From: an uncultured Hyphomicrobiales bacterium | GTDB taxonomy: Bacteria > Pseudomonadota > Alphaproteobacteria > Rhizobiales > Xanthobacteraceae | Assembly: GCA_903878085.1 (NCBI GenBank) | Contig: CAIRGJ010000023.1 | Coordinates: forward strand, 62,001-126,000 | Reading direction: 5' to 3' | DNA: 64,000 nt | Part shown: piece after piece, positions 8,481 through 18,199 of the stretch | Layout: each line of letters begins with the position of its first letter | Position numbering within the stretch: the stretch's first letter is position 1 | The notes under the pieces: generated by a model | What the model saw: the letters and a program-made list of their open reading frames with translations, nothing else | Told to the model about the DNA's origin: nothing | Databases searched by the model: none | Program-made: the position numbers and the translations under genes

Positions 8481-8924
8481 TTAAGGCCTAACGATGGTCC
8501 AGCCTTTTTCGCCCAACTCCATCAGCGTCACCACGCCGGCCGGCACGCGGGTCGCATTCTCGACCAGCGGCGGCTCCTTGCCTTCGGTGCGGGCCATGGC
8601 GTCGAGCGTGTTCTCGCAGGCCATGAACGCGACGTTGGGCATGCCTTGCTTGAACGATTTCAGCCGCGGCTTCACCGGCGAAGTGTCGTCGCGCAGCATG
8701 TGGAGGCCGGCATTGAAGGCGACGATCTCAACGTCGACCTCTTCGCCCTTGTCGGAATAATACTTCGACACATTGGCGGCGACGTTGAGCACGGCGTTCA
8801 TCTTGGCCGGATCGTTGTCGCTGATCTGCAGCGCCAGCCGGTGCTTTTCCGCCGCATGTGCCGAGGCGAAGGCAAGCGGCAGCGCGAGCAGGGCGGCAAA
8901 GAGATAGCGAAGCATGATGGTCAT
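8481..8924 (-). CDS. Exported DsrE-family-like protein
   Basis: A 147-residue protein with a signal peptide (MLRYLFAALLALPLAFASAHA, cleavage near residue 24) and one small alpha/beta domain: HRLALQISDNDPAKMNAVLN at its start and later VEIVAFNAGLHMLR, matching the DsrE/DsrF-like fold. The mid-protein Cys (FMACENTLDAM) is at the position where some family members carry a reactive Cys. Family members take part in sulfur transfer or relay, but exported ones are poorly characterised. The ATG at 8924 has GGGAG 6 nt upstream. It lies between the repeat-containing membrane protein and rpmG, on the same strand as both. Confidence 0.8.
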   Translation of the reverse strand: MTIMLRYLFAALLALPLAFASAHAAEKHRLALQISDNDPAKMNAVLNVAANVSKYYSDKGEEVDVEIVAFNAGLHMLRDDTSPVKPRLKSFKQGMPNVAFMACENTLDAMARTEGKEPPLVENATRVPAGVVTLMELGEKGWTIVRP

Positions 8925-9023
8925 GAAGGTCTCCCGGCGTTTGGCTCAGACTATCAAGTGCGGCTGCGCCTGAACATTCCAAGCTTTGCGGGAAGCCAGC
9001 ACAAAAACGTCGTAGGGCGCCCC

Positions 9024-9055
9024 AAAACGCCGTAGGGCGCCCGTTGGGGCGCCCT
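9024..9055 (-). terminator. Hairpin terminator after rpmG
   Basis: A perfect 9-bp stem (AGGGCGCCC, 9034-9042 with 9047-9055, loop GTTG) lies about 25 nt past the rpmG stop on the minus strand and is followed by GGCGTTTT. A second partial copy of the stem sequence occurs at about 9014-9022. The short T-run makes it a moderate intrinsic terminator. Confidence 0.55.
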
Positions 9056-9079
9056 TGTCGGATCGAGCGGCGATCGCGC

Positions 9080-9247
9080 CTACTTGATCTTGGATTCGGT
9101 GTATTCGACGTGCTTCTTGGCGACCGGGTCGTACTTGTTCTTCTTGAGCTTGTCGGTCTGGGTGCGCGAGTTCTTCTTGGTCACGTAGTAGTGCCCGGTG
9201 CCGGCGCTGGACACGAGCTTGATCTTGAGACTGGCGGCTTTAGCCAT
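9080..9247 (-). CDS. rpmG: Ribosomal protein L33
   Basis: Fifty-five residues, [20 protein letters not shown] then YVTKKNSR and a Lys-rich tail ending ESKIK. This is the L33 pattern: the TGxxYxTKKN core and the [12 protein letters not shown] segment are diagnostic. It lacks the CxxC pairs of the zinc-binding L33 form, so it is the zinc-independent type. It binds the large ribosomal subunit near the E site. In several alphaproteobacteria rpmG sits directly beside pleD; here about 1.9 kb carrying two other genes separates them. Confidence 0.96.
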   Translation of the reverse strand: MAKAASLKIKLVSSAGTGHYYVTKKNSRTQTDKLKKNKYDPVAKKHVEYTESKIK

Positions 9248-9340
9248 AGGAAATCCTTAAAATTGCGGGGCGATTTCGCCTTTGGCCGGGAACCTAGCGT
9301 CCAACGGCCAAATGTCAAGAAAGGGCGATTTTGTCAGCGT

Positions 9341-10087
9341 TTACAGCAGTTCCCGGTGAAACTTCTGGTCCTGCATGAAATAAAACGGCACCGGCAGGCT
9401 GTGCGCCATGCCGGAGGCTACGCGGGCGGCTAGTTCCTCCAGCACCACGCCGGTGATGGTGGGCATGTCGAGATGGGTGGCCTCGACGATCGGAATCCAG
9501 ACCAGTTCGACCAACTCCGACTCCTCGCCGACGACGCCCTCGATCTTGTGCGCGATCAAGGTGGCGTCGGCGGTGAAGAACCGGGTGTCGAAGCGCTTCG
9601 GCCGCCGCGGCGGTGTGATGGCGCGGGCGATGAGATGCATCTGCGCCAGATCGGGAAAAATCTTGGCCGCGGCGAACGGCGCCCAATCCTCGGCGGGCGT
9701 CTTCGGCGCGTCGTCCCGTTTGGCGCCAAGGAGCAGGCCGGTCTCCTCCGCCATTTCGCGCACCGCGGCCAGCGCAAAGCCACGCGCCAGTTCGGCGCTA
9801 GGCTCTGCCACGCGCGCCATGAGCTTGGCCTGCGTGTCTGGATGCAGCTCGGTCGCGGCCTGCATGTTGCGGTCCTGCGCCTCGATGCGGCCGCCCGGAA
9901 ACACGAACTTGCCCGGCATGAATTTATGGCCGGCGTGGCGGCGGCCGAGCAGCACCTTCGGCAGCGCGCCGGCGCGGTCGATCAGCATGATGGTCGCGGC
10001 ATCGCGCGGCTCGCTGTCGGGGAACGACTGATCGCGCTCCGTCTTGGTCATCCGCTCGGCCCAGAGCTTTCCGAGGTCTTGCGTCAT
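9341..10087 (-). CDS. NUDIX hydrolase
   Basis: A 248-residue NUDIX protein of the longer type, in which the box is split. FVFPGGRIEAQDR carries the glycine-rich start and, after an insertion of about 50 residues, ALAAVREMAEETGLLLG supplies the REXXEEXG part that binds divalent metal. Long NUDIX proteins of this design include the NUDT7/NUDT19 coenzyme A diphosphatase group, but substrate cannot be fixed from sequence. Its ATG overlaps the rnr stop by 4 nt, so it is translationally coupled to RNase R. An internal start at residue 13 is possible. Confidence 0.9.
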   Translation of the reverse strand: MTQDLGKLWAERMTKTERDQSFPDSEPRDAATIMLIDRAGALPKVLLGRRHAGHKFMPGKFVFPGGRIEAQDRNMQAATELHPDTQAKLMARVAEPSAELARGFALAAVREMAEETGLLLGAKRDDAPKTPAEDWAPFAAAKIFPDLAQMHLIARAITPPRRPKRFDTRFFTADATLIAHKIEGVVGEESELVELVWIPIVEATHLDMPTITGVVLEELAARVASGMAHSLPVPFYFMQDQKFHRELL

Positions 10088-12375
10088 CGTGCTTTCCGTT
10101 GCTTGTGCCGGCGGTGCCGGTTCGGTTTCTTGTGATCGATGTTGCCCGGCCGCCGTTGCTGATGCTGCTGCCTGCGTCGCGGGCCGTCCATTCGCCCTTC
10201 GGACAAAAGCTCGAACCGCAGCGCCCCGGCGACCGGCGCGGCTTCCACCAGTTTGACGGTGACGGCATCGCCCAGCCGGTAGGTCATGCCGGTGCGGCCG
10301 CCGATCATGGCGCGCGCGGCCTCGTCATAGCGGAAATATTCGTCGCCGATGGTGCGCGCCGGCACGAAGCCGTCGGCGCCGGTCTCGTTGAGCTTCACGA
10401 ACAGGCCGGCGCCCACCATGCCGGAGACACGGCCCTCGAAGCTGGCGCCGATGCGGTCGGCGAGGAAATGCGCGATCAGCCGGTCCTTGGTTTCGCGTTC
10501 GGCGACCATGGCGCGGCGCTCGGTGGCGGAAATCTCCGCGCCGATTTCGGCGAGTTCCTTGACGTCGGCGGTTTCCGGCAGGCCATCGGCGCCGAGCTTG
10601 AGCGCGCGGATCAAGCCGCGATGCACGATCAAGTCGGCATAGCGGCGGATGGGTGAGGTGAAGTGCGCGTAGCGCCGCAGGTTCAGGCCGAAATGGCCGT
10701 AGTTCTCGGCGGCATATTCGGCCTGCGCCTGCGAGCGCAGCACGACTTCGTTGACCAGTTGTTCGCGCTCGCCGCCTTTCACGCTTCCAAGGATGCGGTT
10801 GAAGGCTTCCGGTCGCAGCGCGCCAGCCTTGGCCAAGGGAATTTGCAAGCTCGCCAGGAATTCGCGCAAGCTATTGAGCTTCTCGATCGAAGGCTCGTCG
10901 TGCACGCGATAGATCAGCGGCACGCGCGCTTTTTCCAGCGTTTCCGCGGCCGCGACGTTGGCGAGGATCATGAACTCCTCGATCAGCCGGTTGGCTTCCA
11001 GCCGTTCCGGTACGATGACCCGGTCAACGGTGCCGTCGTGCTTGAGCAGGATTTTGCGTTCAGGAATATCGAGATCGAGCGGCTGGCGTTCGGCGCGCGC
11101 GCGGGTAAGCGCCTCGTAAGCTGAGTACAGCGGCTCAAGCACCGGCTTGATGAGGTCCGCGGTGTCCTCGTCGGTACGGCCGCCGATCGCCAATTGCGTC
11201 TGCTCGTAGGACAGCTTGGCGGCCGAGCGCATCATGATGCGGTGGAAGGTGTGCGAGCGCTTGCGGCCGTCGGCGCCGATCACCATGCGCACCGCGAGCG
11301 CGGCGCGGTCTTCGCGTGGACGCAGCGAGCACAGATCGTTGGAAATGCGCTCCGGCAGCATCGGCACGACGCGGTCGGGGAAATAGACCGAATTGCCGCG
11401 CACCAGCGCTTCGCGGTCGAGCGCGGAACCGGGCGTGACGTAATGCGCAACATCGGCGATTGCGACGGTGAGGATGAAGCCGCCGGCGTTGTTGCCGGAT
11501 TCGTCGGGTTTGGCATGCACGGCGTCGTCGTGATCCTTGGCGTCCGGCGGATCGATGGTGATCAGCGGCAGTTTGCGCCAGTCTTCACGGCCCGACAGCG
11601 TCGCCGGCCTGGCGGCGTCCGCCTCGATGACGGTGTCGCGGCGGAACACATCCGGGATCTGATGGGCGTGAATGGCGATCAGGCTGATGGCCTTTTCGCT
11701 GGAGAGCGAGCCGAGCCGCTCGACAATGCGGCCGGTCGGCAGGCCCAGGCGCGGGCCGCTGCTGGTCTCGACCGCGACCAGGTCGCCATCCTCGGCGTCG
11801 CCGGTGGCGCCGGCGGGGATCGCCAACTCCTTGCCGAGCATCTTCTTGTCGACCGACTCGATACGGCCGCCGCCAGTCGCATTCTTCCGGAACACGCCCA
11901 GCACGCGGTGTTTGGGCCGGTCGATGATCTTGATGACACGGCCCGCGTGGCGGATGCCGTCTTCTTCCTCGATCTCCTCGACATGGACCAGGACGCGGTC
12001 GCCGAGGCCGGCGGTCTCAGAGGGGCGCGCCTTGCGCGGCACATGGATGCGGATTTTCGGCGCCGGGCCGTGGGCGACTTCGTCCCACTCGTCGGGCGTG
12101 GCGATCAGATCGCCGTCGCGGTCGCGCGCGGTGACGTCGGCGAGCACGGTCGATGGCAGTGTGCCGGGGTGGTGGAGTTTCTTGCGTTTCTTCTCGACGG
12201 CGCCTTCGTCGCCGAGTTCGCGCAACAGGCGCTTGAGTTCGGCGCGCATGGCGTTCTTGAGGCCAAAGGCGCGGGCGATTTCGCGGGTGCCGACATTGCC
12301 GCTCTGGGTGGCGATGAAGGCGAGGATGTCGGCCTTGGAGGGGAGGGAGGATGGGTTTTTAGGTGGCTTTTTCAA
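10084..12375 (-). CDS. rnr: Ribonuclease R
   Basis: A 763-residue 3' to 5' exoribonuclease of the RNase II superfamily. The N-terminal 75 residues form a winged-helix segment, followed by cold-shock-like OB domains, then the RNB catalytic domain with IDPPDAKDHDDAVHAK, whose Asp residues hold the two metal ions. SNDLCSLRPREDRAA and FTSPIRRYADLIVHR are further family signatures. An S1 domain (FEGRVSGMVGAGLFVKLNE) and a basic tail rich in Arg, Gln and His end the protein. RNase R degrades structured RNA and, with tmRNA and SmpB, non-stop mRNA; smpB is also in this window. It probably shares a transcript with the downstream NUDIX gene; topA lies 69 nt upstream. Confidence 0.96.
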   Translation of the reverse strand: MKKPPKNPSSLPSKADILAFIATQSGNVGTREIARAFGLKNAMRAELKRLLRELGDEGAVEKKRKKLHHPGTLPSTVLADVTARDRDGDLIATPDEWDEVAHGPAPKIRIHVPRKARPSETAGLGDRVLVHVEEIEEEDGIRHAGRVIKIIDRPKHRVLGVFRKNATGGGRIESVDKKMLGKELAIPAGATGDAEDGDLVAVETSSGPRLGLPTGRIVERLGSLSSEKAISLIAIHAHQIPDVFRRDTVIEADAARPATLSGREDWRKLPLITIDPPDAKDHDDAVHAKPDESGNNAGGFILTVAIADVAHYVTPGSALDREALVRGNSVYFPDRVVPMLPERISNDLCSLRPREDRAALAVRMVIGADGRKRSHTFHRIMMRSAAKLSYEQTQLAIGGRTDEDTADLIKPVLEPLYSAYEALTRARAERQPLDLDIPERKILLKHDGTVDRVIVPERLEANRLIEEFMILANVAAAETLEKARVPLIYRVHDEPSIEKLNSLREFLASLQIPLAKAGALRPEAFNRILGSVKGGEREQLVNEVVLRSQAQAEYAAENYGHFGLNLRRYAHFTSPIRRYADLIVHRGLIRALKLGADGLPETADVKELAEIGAEISATERRAMVAERETKDRLIAHFLADRIGASFEGRVSGMVGAGLFVKLNETGADGFVPARTIGDEYFRYDEAARAMIGGRTGMTYRLGDAVTVKLVEAAPVAGALRFELLSEGRMDGPRRRQQHQQRRPGNIDHKKPNRHRRHKQRKAR

Positions 12376-12444
12376 AATAGATTTTCCGGCGCTAAAACAG
12401 CGCGACTAAAACAGAATGTAATCATTGGGAACGGCGTCCGCTAC

Positions 12445-15165
12445 CTACTCGGCAGCGGTCGCCTTGGACGCGCGCGGCGTCTTGGCCTTGACGGGCTTTT
12501 TCGCCTTGGCGGCGGGCTTTTTGGCTCGGCTGTCCGGCTTGGCTTTGGACGCGCCGGCGGCCTTGGTGGCGTTGGCGGTCTTGCGGCCGGCGGCTCGACG
12601 GCCCTTCGGCGAATTGCCGACGAGCGCTGCCCGGGCATCGAGCAGCACCACGGCTTCGTCGAGCGTGACGGTCTCCGGCGTCTTGTCGCCGGTCAGCGTG
12701 GCGTTGACGCCGTTATGGCTGACATAGGGACCGAAGCGGCCGTTCTTGACCACGATCGGGCCGCCTTTGTCCGGATGGTCGCCAAGCTGCTTGCCGGGAT
12801 CGGCGCCGAAACGGCGGCCGCCCTTTTTCGGATTGGCGATCTTTTCCGCGATCAGATGGATGGCGCGGTTGAGACCGACGGTGAGAACGTCGTCGTCGGC
12901 TTCCAGGCTCGCATAGACCTTGCCGTGTTTCACGTATGGGCCAAAACGTCCGACGCCGGCCAAAATCGGCTCGCCGTCTTCCGGCGAAATGCCGACTTCG
13001 CGCGGCAGCGACAGCAGCGCCAGCGCCTTGTCGAGATCGACGTCCTCAGGGTTCACGCCTTTCGGCAGGCTGGCGCGTTTCGGCTTCTCTGGGGCGGGGG
13101 GCTTGGGACCCTTCGGCCGCTTTTCCACCGGCGCTTGTTCGCCGAGTTGCAAATAGGTGCCGAAGCGTCCGCCGCGCAGCGTGACTTCAAGATTGGTGAC
13201 CGGATCGGTGCCGAGCACCTTCGTGGTCTGCTGGCCGCCGGCGCCGGGTGTCATCTGACGCGTGAAGCGGCATTCCGGATAATTCGAGCAGCCGATGAAG
13301 GCGCCGAAACGGCCGACCTTGAGCGACAACTTGCCGGTGCTGCAGGTCGGGCACTGCCGTACCTCGCCGCCGTCGGCACGCGCCGGGAAGATATGCGGCT
13401 CGAGCAGATCGTTGAGCGCGTCGAGCACCTGCGTGATGCGCAGTTCCTTGATGTCGTTGACCGCGCCGATGAAGCCGGTCCAGAAATCCTCCAGCACCTT
13501 CTTCCAGTTCAGCTCGTTGTTCGACACCTTGTCGAGCTGTTCTTCGAGCGAGGCGGTGAAATCGTATTCGACATATTTCTGGAAGAAGCTTTCCAGGAAG
13601 CCGACGACGACGCGGCCTTTGTCTTCCGGAATCAGCCGTTTTTTGTCGATGCGTACGTAGCCGCGGTCTTGCAGCACCTGCAGGATCGAGGCGTAGGTCG
13701 ACGGCCGGCCGATGCTGAGCTCTTCCATGCGCTTGACCAGCGCCGCTTCGGAAAAGCGCGGCGGCGGTTCGGTGAAATGCTGCGCGGCGTCGATCGACTG
13801 CTTCTTGAGTAGTTCCGCTTCCGACATCGCGGGCAGGCGTTTGGAATCTTCGTCTTCGGCGGCCTCATCGACGCCTTCTTGATAGAGTGTGAGGAAGCCG
13901 TCGAACTTCACCACCTGGCCGGTGGCGCGCAGATCGATGTTGCGCGGGCCGTTGGTGGCGAGAATATCGACGGTGGTGCGTTCGAGTTCGGCGGATTCCA
14001 TCTGGCTTGCGACCGCGCGATTCCAGATCAATTCGTACAGGCACGCTTGATCGCGATCGACATATTTGGCGACTTCGGCGGGGGTGCGCGACGGCGACGT
14101 CGGCCGCACGGCTTCGTGCGCCTCTTGCGCGTTCTTGGATTTGTTCTGATAGGTGCGTGGCGAAGCCGGCACGTATTCTTTGCCGTAGTTCTTGCCGATC
14201 ATGGCGCGGATGTCGGCGATCGCCTCCGGCGCGATGTCGATGCCGTCGGTACGCATATAGGTAATGAGACCGGTGGTCTCGCCGTCGATCTCGACGCCCT
14301 CGTAGAGCCGCTGGGCCAGACGCATGGCAATCGCCGGCGCAAAGCCGAGCTTGCGGCTGGCTTCCTGCTGCATGGTCGAGGTGGTGAACGGCGGCGGCGG
14401 ATTGCGCCGCGCGGGCTTGGCCTCGACCGACGACACAACGAACTTGGCGCCCTCAAGGGCGTCCTTTAGATCGTTTGCCTGGACGCCGGTGCCGATATCG
14501 AGCCGCTGCAGCTTTTGTCCGTCAGCGCCGGTGATACGCGCTTCGAAGGCGTCGCCGCGTGGCGTCTCCAGCTTGGCGATAATCGACCAGTATTCCTTGG
14601 CGACGAATTTCTCGATGTCGAGTTCGCGGTCGCAGACCAGCCGCAGCGCGACCGATTGCACGCGGCCGGCCGAGCGCGCGCCCGGCAGCTTGCGCCACAG
14701 CACCGGCGACAGCGTGAAGCCGACCAGATAATCGAGCGCGCGGCGGGCGAGGTAGGCGTCCACCAGCGCATCGTCGATGGCGCGGGGGTGCTTCATCGCC
14801 TCGGTTACCGATTGCTTGGTGATCGCGTTGAAGACGACGCGCTCGACCTTCTGGCCTTTCAGCGCCTTCTTTTCATTGAGCGCTTCCAGCACGTGCCAGG
14901 AAATCGCCTCGCCCTCGCGATCCGGGTCGGTCGCGAGAATGAGGGTGTCGGCGCCCTTAAGCGCATGTGCGATATCGTTGACCCGCTTCTGCGACTGCGG
15001 GTCGACTTCCCAAAGCATCTTGAAATCATTGTCCGGATCGACCGAGCCATCCTTGGCCGGAAGGTCGCGGATATGCCCGAACGAGGCCAATACCTCGTAG
15101 CCGGGGCCAAGATACTTGTTGATCGTCTTCGCCTTGGAGGGCGACTCGACAACGACAACTTTCAT
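12445..15165 (-). CDS. topA: DNA topoisomerase I
   Basis: A 906-residue type IA topoisomerase that relaxes negative supercoils. The TOPRIM domain starts at once (VVVESPSKAKTINKYLG, then LATDPDREGEAISWH near residue 78). The active-site Tyr303 lies in GLITYMRTDGID. A four-Cys zinc ribbon follows the core (CPTCSTGKLSLKVG with CSNYPEC), then three GRFG-containing topoisomerase C-terminal repeats, and a Lys/Ala-rich tail of about 50 residues common in rhizobial TopA. The ATG at 15165 matches the family N-terminus. The 289-nt spacer upstream is AT-richer than its surroundings and probably holds the promoter. Confidence 0.97.
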   Translation of the reverse strand: MKVVVVESPSKAKTINKYLGPGYEVLASFGHIRDLPAKDGSVDPDNDFKMLWEVDPQSQKRVNDIAHALKGADTLILATDPDREGEAISWHVLEALNEKKALKGQKVERVVFNAITKQSVTEAMKHPRAIDDALVDAYLARRALDYLVGFTLSPVLWRKLPGARSAGRVQSVALRLVCDRELDIEKFVAKEYWSIIAKLETPRGDAFEARITGADGQKLQRLDIGTGVQANDLKDALEGAKFVVSSVEAKPARRNPPPPFTTSTMQQEASRKLGFAPAIAMRLAQRLYEGVEIDGETTGLITYMRTDGIDIAPEAIADIRAMIGKNYGKEYVPASPRTYQNKSKNAQEAHEAVRPTSPSRTPAEVAKYVDRDQACLYELIWNRAVASQMESAELERTTVDILATNGPRNIDLRATGQVVKFDGFLTLYQEGVDEAAEDEDSKRLPAMSEAELLKKQSIDAAQHFTEPPPRFSEAALVKRMEELSIGRPSTYASILQVLQDRGYVRIDKKRLIPEDKGRVVVGFLESFFQKYVEYDFTASLEEQLDKVSNNELNWKKVLEDFWTGFIGAVNDIKELRITQVLDALNDLLEPHIFPARADGGEVRQCPTCSTGKLSLKVGRFGAFIGCSNYPECRFTRQMTPGAGGQQTTKVLGTDPVTNLEVTLRGGRFGTYLQLGEQAPVEKRPKGPKPPAPEKPKRASLPKGVNPEDVDLDKALALLSLPREVGISPEDGEPILAGVGRFGPYVKHGKVYASLEADDDVLTVGLNRAIHLIAEKIANPKKGGRRFGADPGKQLGDHPDKGGPIVVKNGRFGPYVSHNGVNATLTGDKTPETVTLDEAVVLLDARAALVGNSPKGRRAAGRKTANATKAAGASKAKPDSRAKKPAAKAKKPVKAKTPRASKATAAE

Positions 15166-15454
15166 GTAAATCCAATGGGTTAGCTGCCTAGATCACGCGA
15201 TCCAAGGCTGAATCGGCCGCTTGCTTCGCCGGGAACATGGGGAAGGCGACCCACGCTGTCAAATGAGGGTAGTTCGACAGACCTTTAGAAACAGCGAATT
15301 TGGGCGTCAACGAGGCGTATACACCTGAATACAACCTAGAGACGTATTTTATCAAAATTACCAATTCCAGGTTACTATTTGGCAAGGACGGTGTATTTTT
15401 GACAGCGGGGGCGCTGATTATTCAACTTCGCCGGGAACCCTGCCTCGGCTTGGA
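15166..15454. other. AT-richer spacer upstream of topA
   Basis: A gene-free 289-nt spacer between topA and a small plus-strand ORF that points the other way. Its centre (about 15290-15400) is visibly AT-richer than the flanking genes. A TTGACA at about 15400 on the plus strand could be a -35 element for the small ORF, but I find no good -10 at the right distance. I see no tRNA, repeat or riboswitch in it. Confidence 0.4.
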
Positions 15455-15460
15455 ATGACG

Positions 15461-15646
15461 ATGCCAGACCAGAAAGAAACTGGGGATCGCACGGCGGTAG
15501 CCACGTACGTCGCCAGCCTTTCGGCGGATCTCGCCAACATGGCCCGCGACACCGGGCTCGATACCCTCGGTTACCTGCTCGAAATGGTACGGCTCGAAGC
15601 GGAGAGTTCCGCCCGCCAAAGCCCGGCGCCGAACGGCCGTCGTTAG
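15461..15646 (+). CDS. Small conserved-looking helical protein
   Basis: Sixty-one residues from the ATG at 15461 (GGA 6 nt upstream); an ATG at 15455 would add two residues. The centre, YVASLSADLANMARDTGLDT then LGYLLEMVRLEAES, forms two amphipathic helices with regular heptad-like leucines, and both ends are polar. I recall similar short proteins in Bradyrhizobium relatives but know no function. The stop overlaps the end of the convergent transglycosylase gene by 4 nt. It could be a helical adaptor, but this is only a guess. Confidence 0.6.
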   Translation: MPDQKETGDRTAVATYVASLSADLANMARDTGLDTLGYLLEMVRLEAESSARQSPAPNGRR

Positions 15647-16833
15647 TTCGCCACCTTCACGCCAAGTCTTTCCAGAAAAGCTGCCGTCGGATTGCCATCC
15701 GGCACCATGCCGAATTTCGCCTGCTCGGCGCGGATGTTGTCGCGCAAGTCAAAATCGACGTGGCCGTCGAACTCATTCACCTTGTAGCCGAGCTCGGCCA
15801 ATTTTTTCTGCAAGGCGACGCGGGCGTCGCGCGGCAACGGACGATCGTCGGTGGGCCACGCCGCTTTGATCGCCCCCCCGCTATTGAGCCGGTCGGCGAG
15901 GTGGCCGACCGCGATCGCATAGGCGTCCGAATTATTGTACTCCTTGAGCACGTCGAAATTCTCCGTGACAAGAAAAGCCGGGCCCTTGGCGCCGCTCGGA
16001 AAAAACAGGATGGCGCTGCCGGACGACGGAAACGCTTTGCCGTCGGCGCGGCGTACGCCAAGTTTCTGCCATTCGGCGAAACTGCCGCGGCTGCGCATGG
16101 TATCGAAACCGTTCGGCACCATGACCTCGAAGCCCCAAGGCAGGCCATACTTCCATTTCCCCTTGTGCAGGTAGTTGCCGGTGGAGGCGAGCACGTCGGG
16201 AACGTTATTCCAGATATCGCTGATGCCATCGCCGGAGAAATCGATGGCGAAATCGACCACGTTGGTCGGCATGAACTGGGTCTGGCCCATGGCGCCCGCC
16301 CATGAACTGACCATCTTGTCGCGCGAAAAATGGCCGTTCTGCATGATGCCCATCGCGACGATCAACTCGTTGCGAAAATACGGATGGCGATACTTCACAT
16401 AACCCAGCGTCGCCAGCGAGCGGAACACGTCCCATTTATCTTTAGCCGCGCCGTAGTCGCTCTCCATGCCCCAAAGCGCGACCAGCACCGAGCGTTCGAC
16501 GGCAAATTTCTTTTCGACCGCGTCAAAGGTCTTCTGCCATTCCTTGGCTTTGACCATGCCGCGGTTGATGCGGCTCTGCGAAACAATATCGTTGATGTAA
16601 GCGCCGACCGGCTTGCCGTATTCCGGCTGCCGCTTGGTGGCGGCGATCACGCGCGGATCGGGCGTGACGCCTTTCATCGCGAGATCGAAATTGGCGCGGG
16701 TGATGCCTTTGGCCTGCGCATCCGGCCAAAGCTCGGCGACGAAGGCGGCGAAGGATTGGTTGGCGTCCTGCGCCCGCGCCGGCGCGCCACAGAATGCAAG
16801 AACCATCAGCGCGGCGATCAGACGTGCGAGCAT
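15643..16833 (-). CDS. Membrane-bound-type lytic murein transglycosylase (MltB family) with peptidoglycan-binding domain
   Basis: A 396-residue exported enzyme. The signal peptide ends near ARAQ (residue 22); no lipobox Cys is seen, so it is probably periplasmic rather than a lipoprotein. The SLT_2 domain carries the catalytic Glu124 in LWGMESDYGA, followed by MGQTQFMPTNVVDFAIDFSG, a typical MltB signature. The last 70 residues form a PG_binding_1 domain (VALQKKLAELGYKVNEFDG). It cleaves glycan strands to 1,6-anhydro-muropeptides. Spacing to dprA is 31 nt on the same strand, so co-transcription is possible though the functions are unrelated. Confidence 0.93.
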   Translation of the reverse strand: MLARLIAALMVLAFCGAPARAQDANQSFAAFVAELWPDAQAKGITRANFDLAMKGVTPDPRVIAATKRQPEYGKPVGAYINDIVSQSRINRGMVKAKEWQKTFDAVEKKFAVERSVLVALWGMESDYGAAKDKWDVFRSLATLGYVKYRHPYFRNELIVAMGIMQNGHFSRDKMVSSWAGAMGQTQFMPTNVVDFAIDFSGDGISDIWNNVPDVLASTGNYLHKGKWKYGLPWGFEVMVPNGFDTMRSRGSFAEWQKLGVRRADGKAFPSSGSAILFFPSGAKGPAFLVTENFDVLKEYNNSDAYAIAVGHLADRLNSGGAIKAAWPTDDRPLPRDARVALQKKLAELGYKVNEFDGHVDFDLRDNIRAEQAKFGMVPDGNPTAAFLERLGVKVAN

Positions 16834-16864
16834 TGTGTTGTCCCGGTATCGAATCGTGAGGATC

Positions 16865-17980
16865 TTATATCAGCGATACCATCGCGCCGCCGTGGCGCTC
16901 CAGCCGGCCGGCGATTTCCAGCTCCAGCAATACCGTGCGCACGATCGCCGGCGAGGTGCGCGACATCCGCACCAGATCGTCGAGCGACGACGGCGTCGGC
17001 CCGAGCAGCGAGACGATGCGGGCGCGGTCGTCTTCGGCAGGCTCGGCGTCGTGCGGCGCGGGCGCCTCCCATTCCGGTTCCTGTGCCGGCAGGTCGATGC
17101 CGCGGCCGAGGATCGGCTCCAGCACGGCGATCACGTCGGCAGCTTCCGTGACCAAGGTCGCGCCCTGCTTGAGCAGGCCGTTGGTGCCTTCGGCGCGCGG
17201 GTCGAGCGGCGAGCCGGGCACGGCAAAGACCTCGCGGCCTTGCTCGCCGGCCAGCCGCGCCGTGATCAGCGAGCCGGAGCGGCGCGCCGCCTCGACGATG
17301 ACGACGCCGAGCGACAGCCCCGAGATCAGCCGGTTGCGGCGGGGAAAGTCGCGGGCGCGCGGTTCCCAGGCGAGCGGCATTTCGGACACACCCGCGCCTT
17401 CGGCAATAATCTGGTCCAGCAGTTCGGCGTGCTCGGCCGGATAGATGCGCTCATGGCCGCCGGCCAGCACCGCGACCGTGCCGCTCGCGAGACTGGCGCG
17501 GTGCGCGGCGGCATCGATGCCGCGCGCCAGCCCGGACACGATGACGAAGCTGGCGTCGCCCAGGTCGCGCGCCAGCCGTTCGGCGAATTTCACGCCGGCC
17601 GCGGACGCATTGCGCGAGCCGACGATGGCGACCAAAGGCCGCGCCAGGATGTCGCGTTGGCCGCTGACCGCCAGCAAAGGCGGCGCGTCGTCGATCATCT
17701 GCAGGCGTTGCGGATAGTCCGGCTCGCCGAGCCCGATGAGTTCGATGCCGAGGGCGCGGGCAGCGTTCAGTTCGCGTTCGGCGTCCTCGCGCGAACAGAT
17801 GCGCGCGCCCGATGCGCCGCCGCGCCGGGCGAGGCGGGGCAGGGCGTCGAGCGCGGCGCGGGCGCCGCCGAAATGGTTGACGAGTTCGCGGAAAGTCCGC
17901 GGCCCAATGTGGTCCGACCGGATAAGCCGCAACCAGTCGAGCCGTTGCTCATCGCTCAGTCGCACGCCGTCGCTGGTCAC
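16865..17980 (-). CDS. dprA: DNA-processing protein DprA
   Basis: About 371 residues from the GTG at 17980, which has GGGGGCGGAC just upstream; an upstream GTG at 18034 adds 18 residues but lacks a ribosome site. A SAM-like N-terminus ([20 protein letters not shown]) leads into a Rossmann fold with [24 protein letters not shown] and [12 protein letters not shown], the DprA signature, then [17 protein letters not shown] winged-helix DprA-C domain ends the protein. DprA loads RecA onto single-stranded DNA during natural transformation. Many alphaproteobacteria carry it without a known competence state. Confidence 0.94.
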   Translation of the reverse strand: MTSDGVRLSDEQRLDWLRLIRSDHIGPRTFRELVNHFGGARAALDALPRLARRGGASGARICSREDAERELNAARALGIELIGLGEPDYPQRLQMIDDAPPLLAVSGQRDILARPLVAIVGSRNASAAGVKFAERLARDLGDASFVIVSGLARGIDAAAHRASLASGTVAVLAGGHERIYPAEHAELLDQIIAEGAGVSEMPLAWEPRARDFPRRNRLISGLSLGVVIVEAARRSGSLITARLAGEQGREVFAVPGSPLDPRAEGTNGLLKQGATLVTEAADVIAVLEPILGRGIDLPAQEPEWEAPAPHDAEPAEDDRARIVSLLGPTPSSLDDLVRMSRTSPAIVRTVLLELEIAGRLERHGGAMVSLI

Positions 17981-18199
17981 GTCCGCCCCCGGCCCGTCAC
18001 AGCAGGCAGTGTCGCAAAGGGGACGGCGCGGCACAACCGGAAAGGGTGTGATACAACCTAAGCTTAGGTGGCGTGCAAGGCGAGATTTCGGCTGGGGATC
18101 GTTTCGGCCACGTTCTTTTTGGCCTGTCTTGCGGCCCTCGAATTGGACAGCGTAGCATTGGATGCGATTAAAAACCGTTGCGGGGCGGGCGATTGAGGG

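Noticed and set aside
11194-13812. Plus-strand ORF of 872 residues
   Set aside because: It is the antisense frame of rnr and topA, with His/Asp/Arg-rich composition and no family pattern; long shadows are expected at this GC content.
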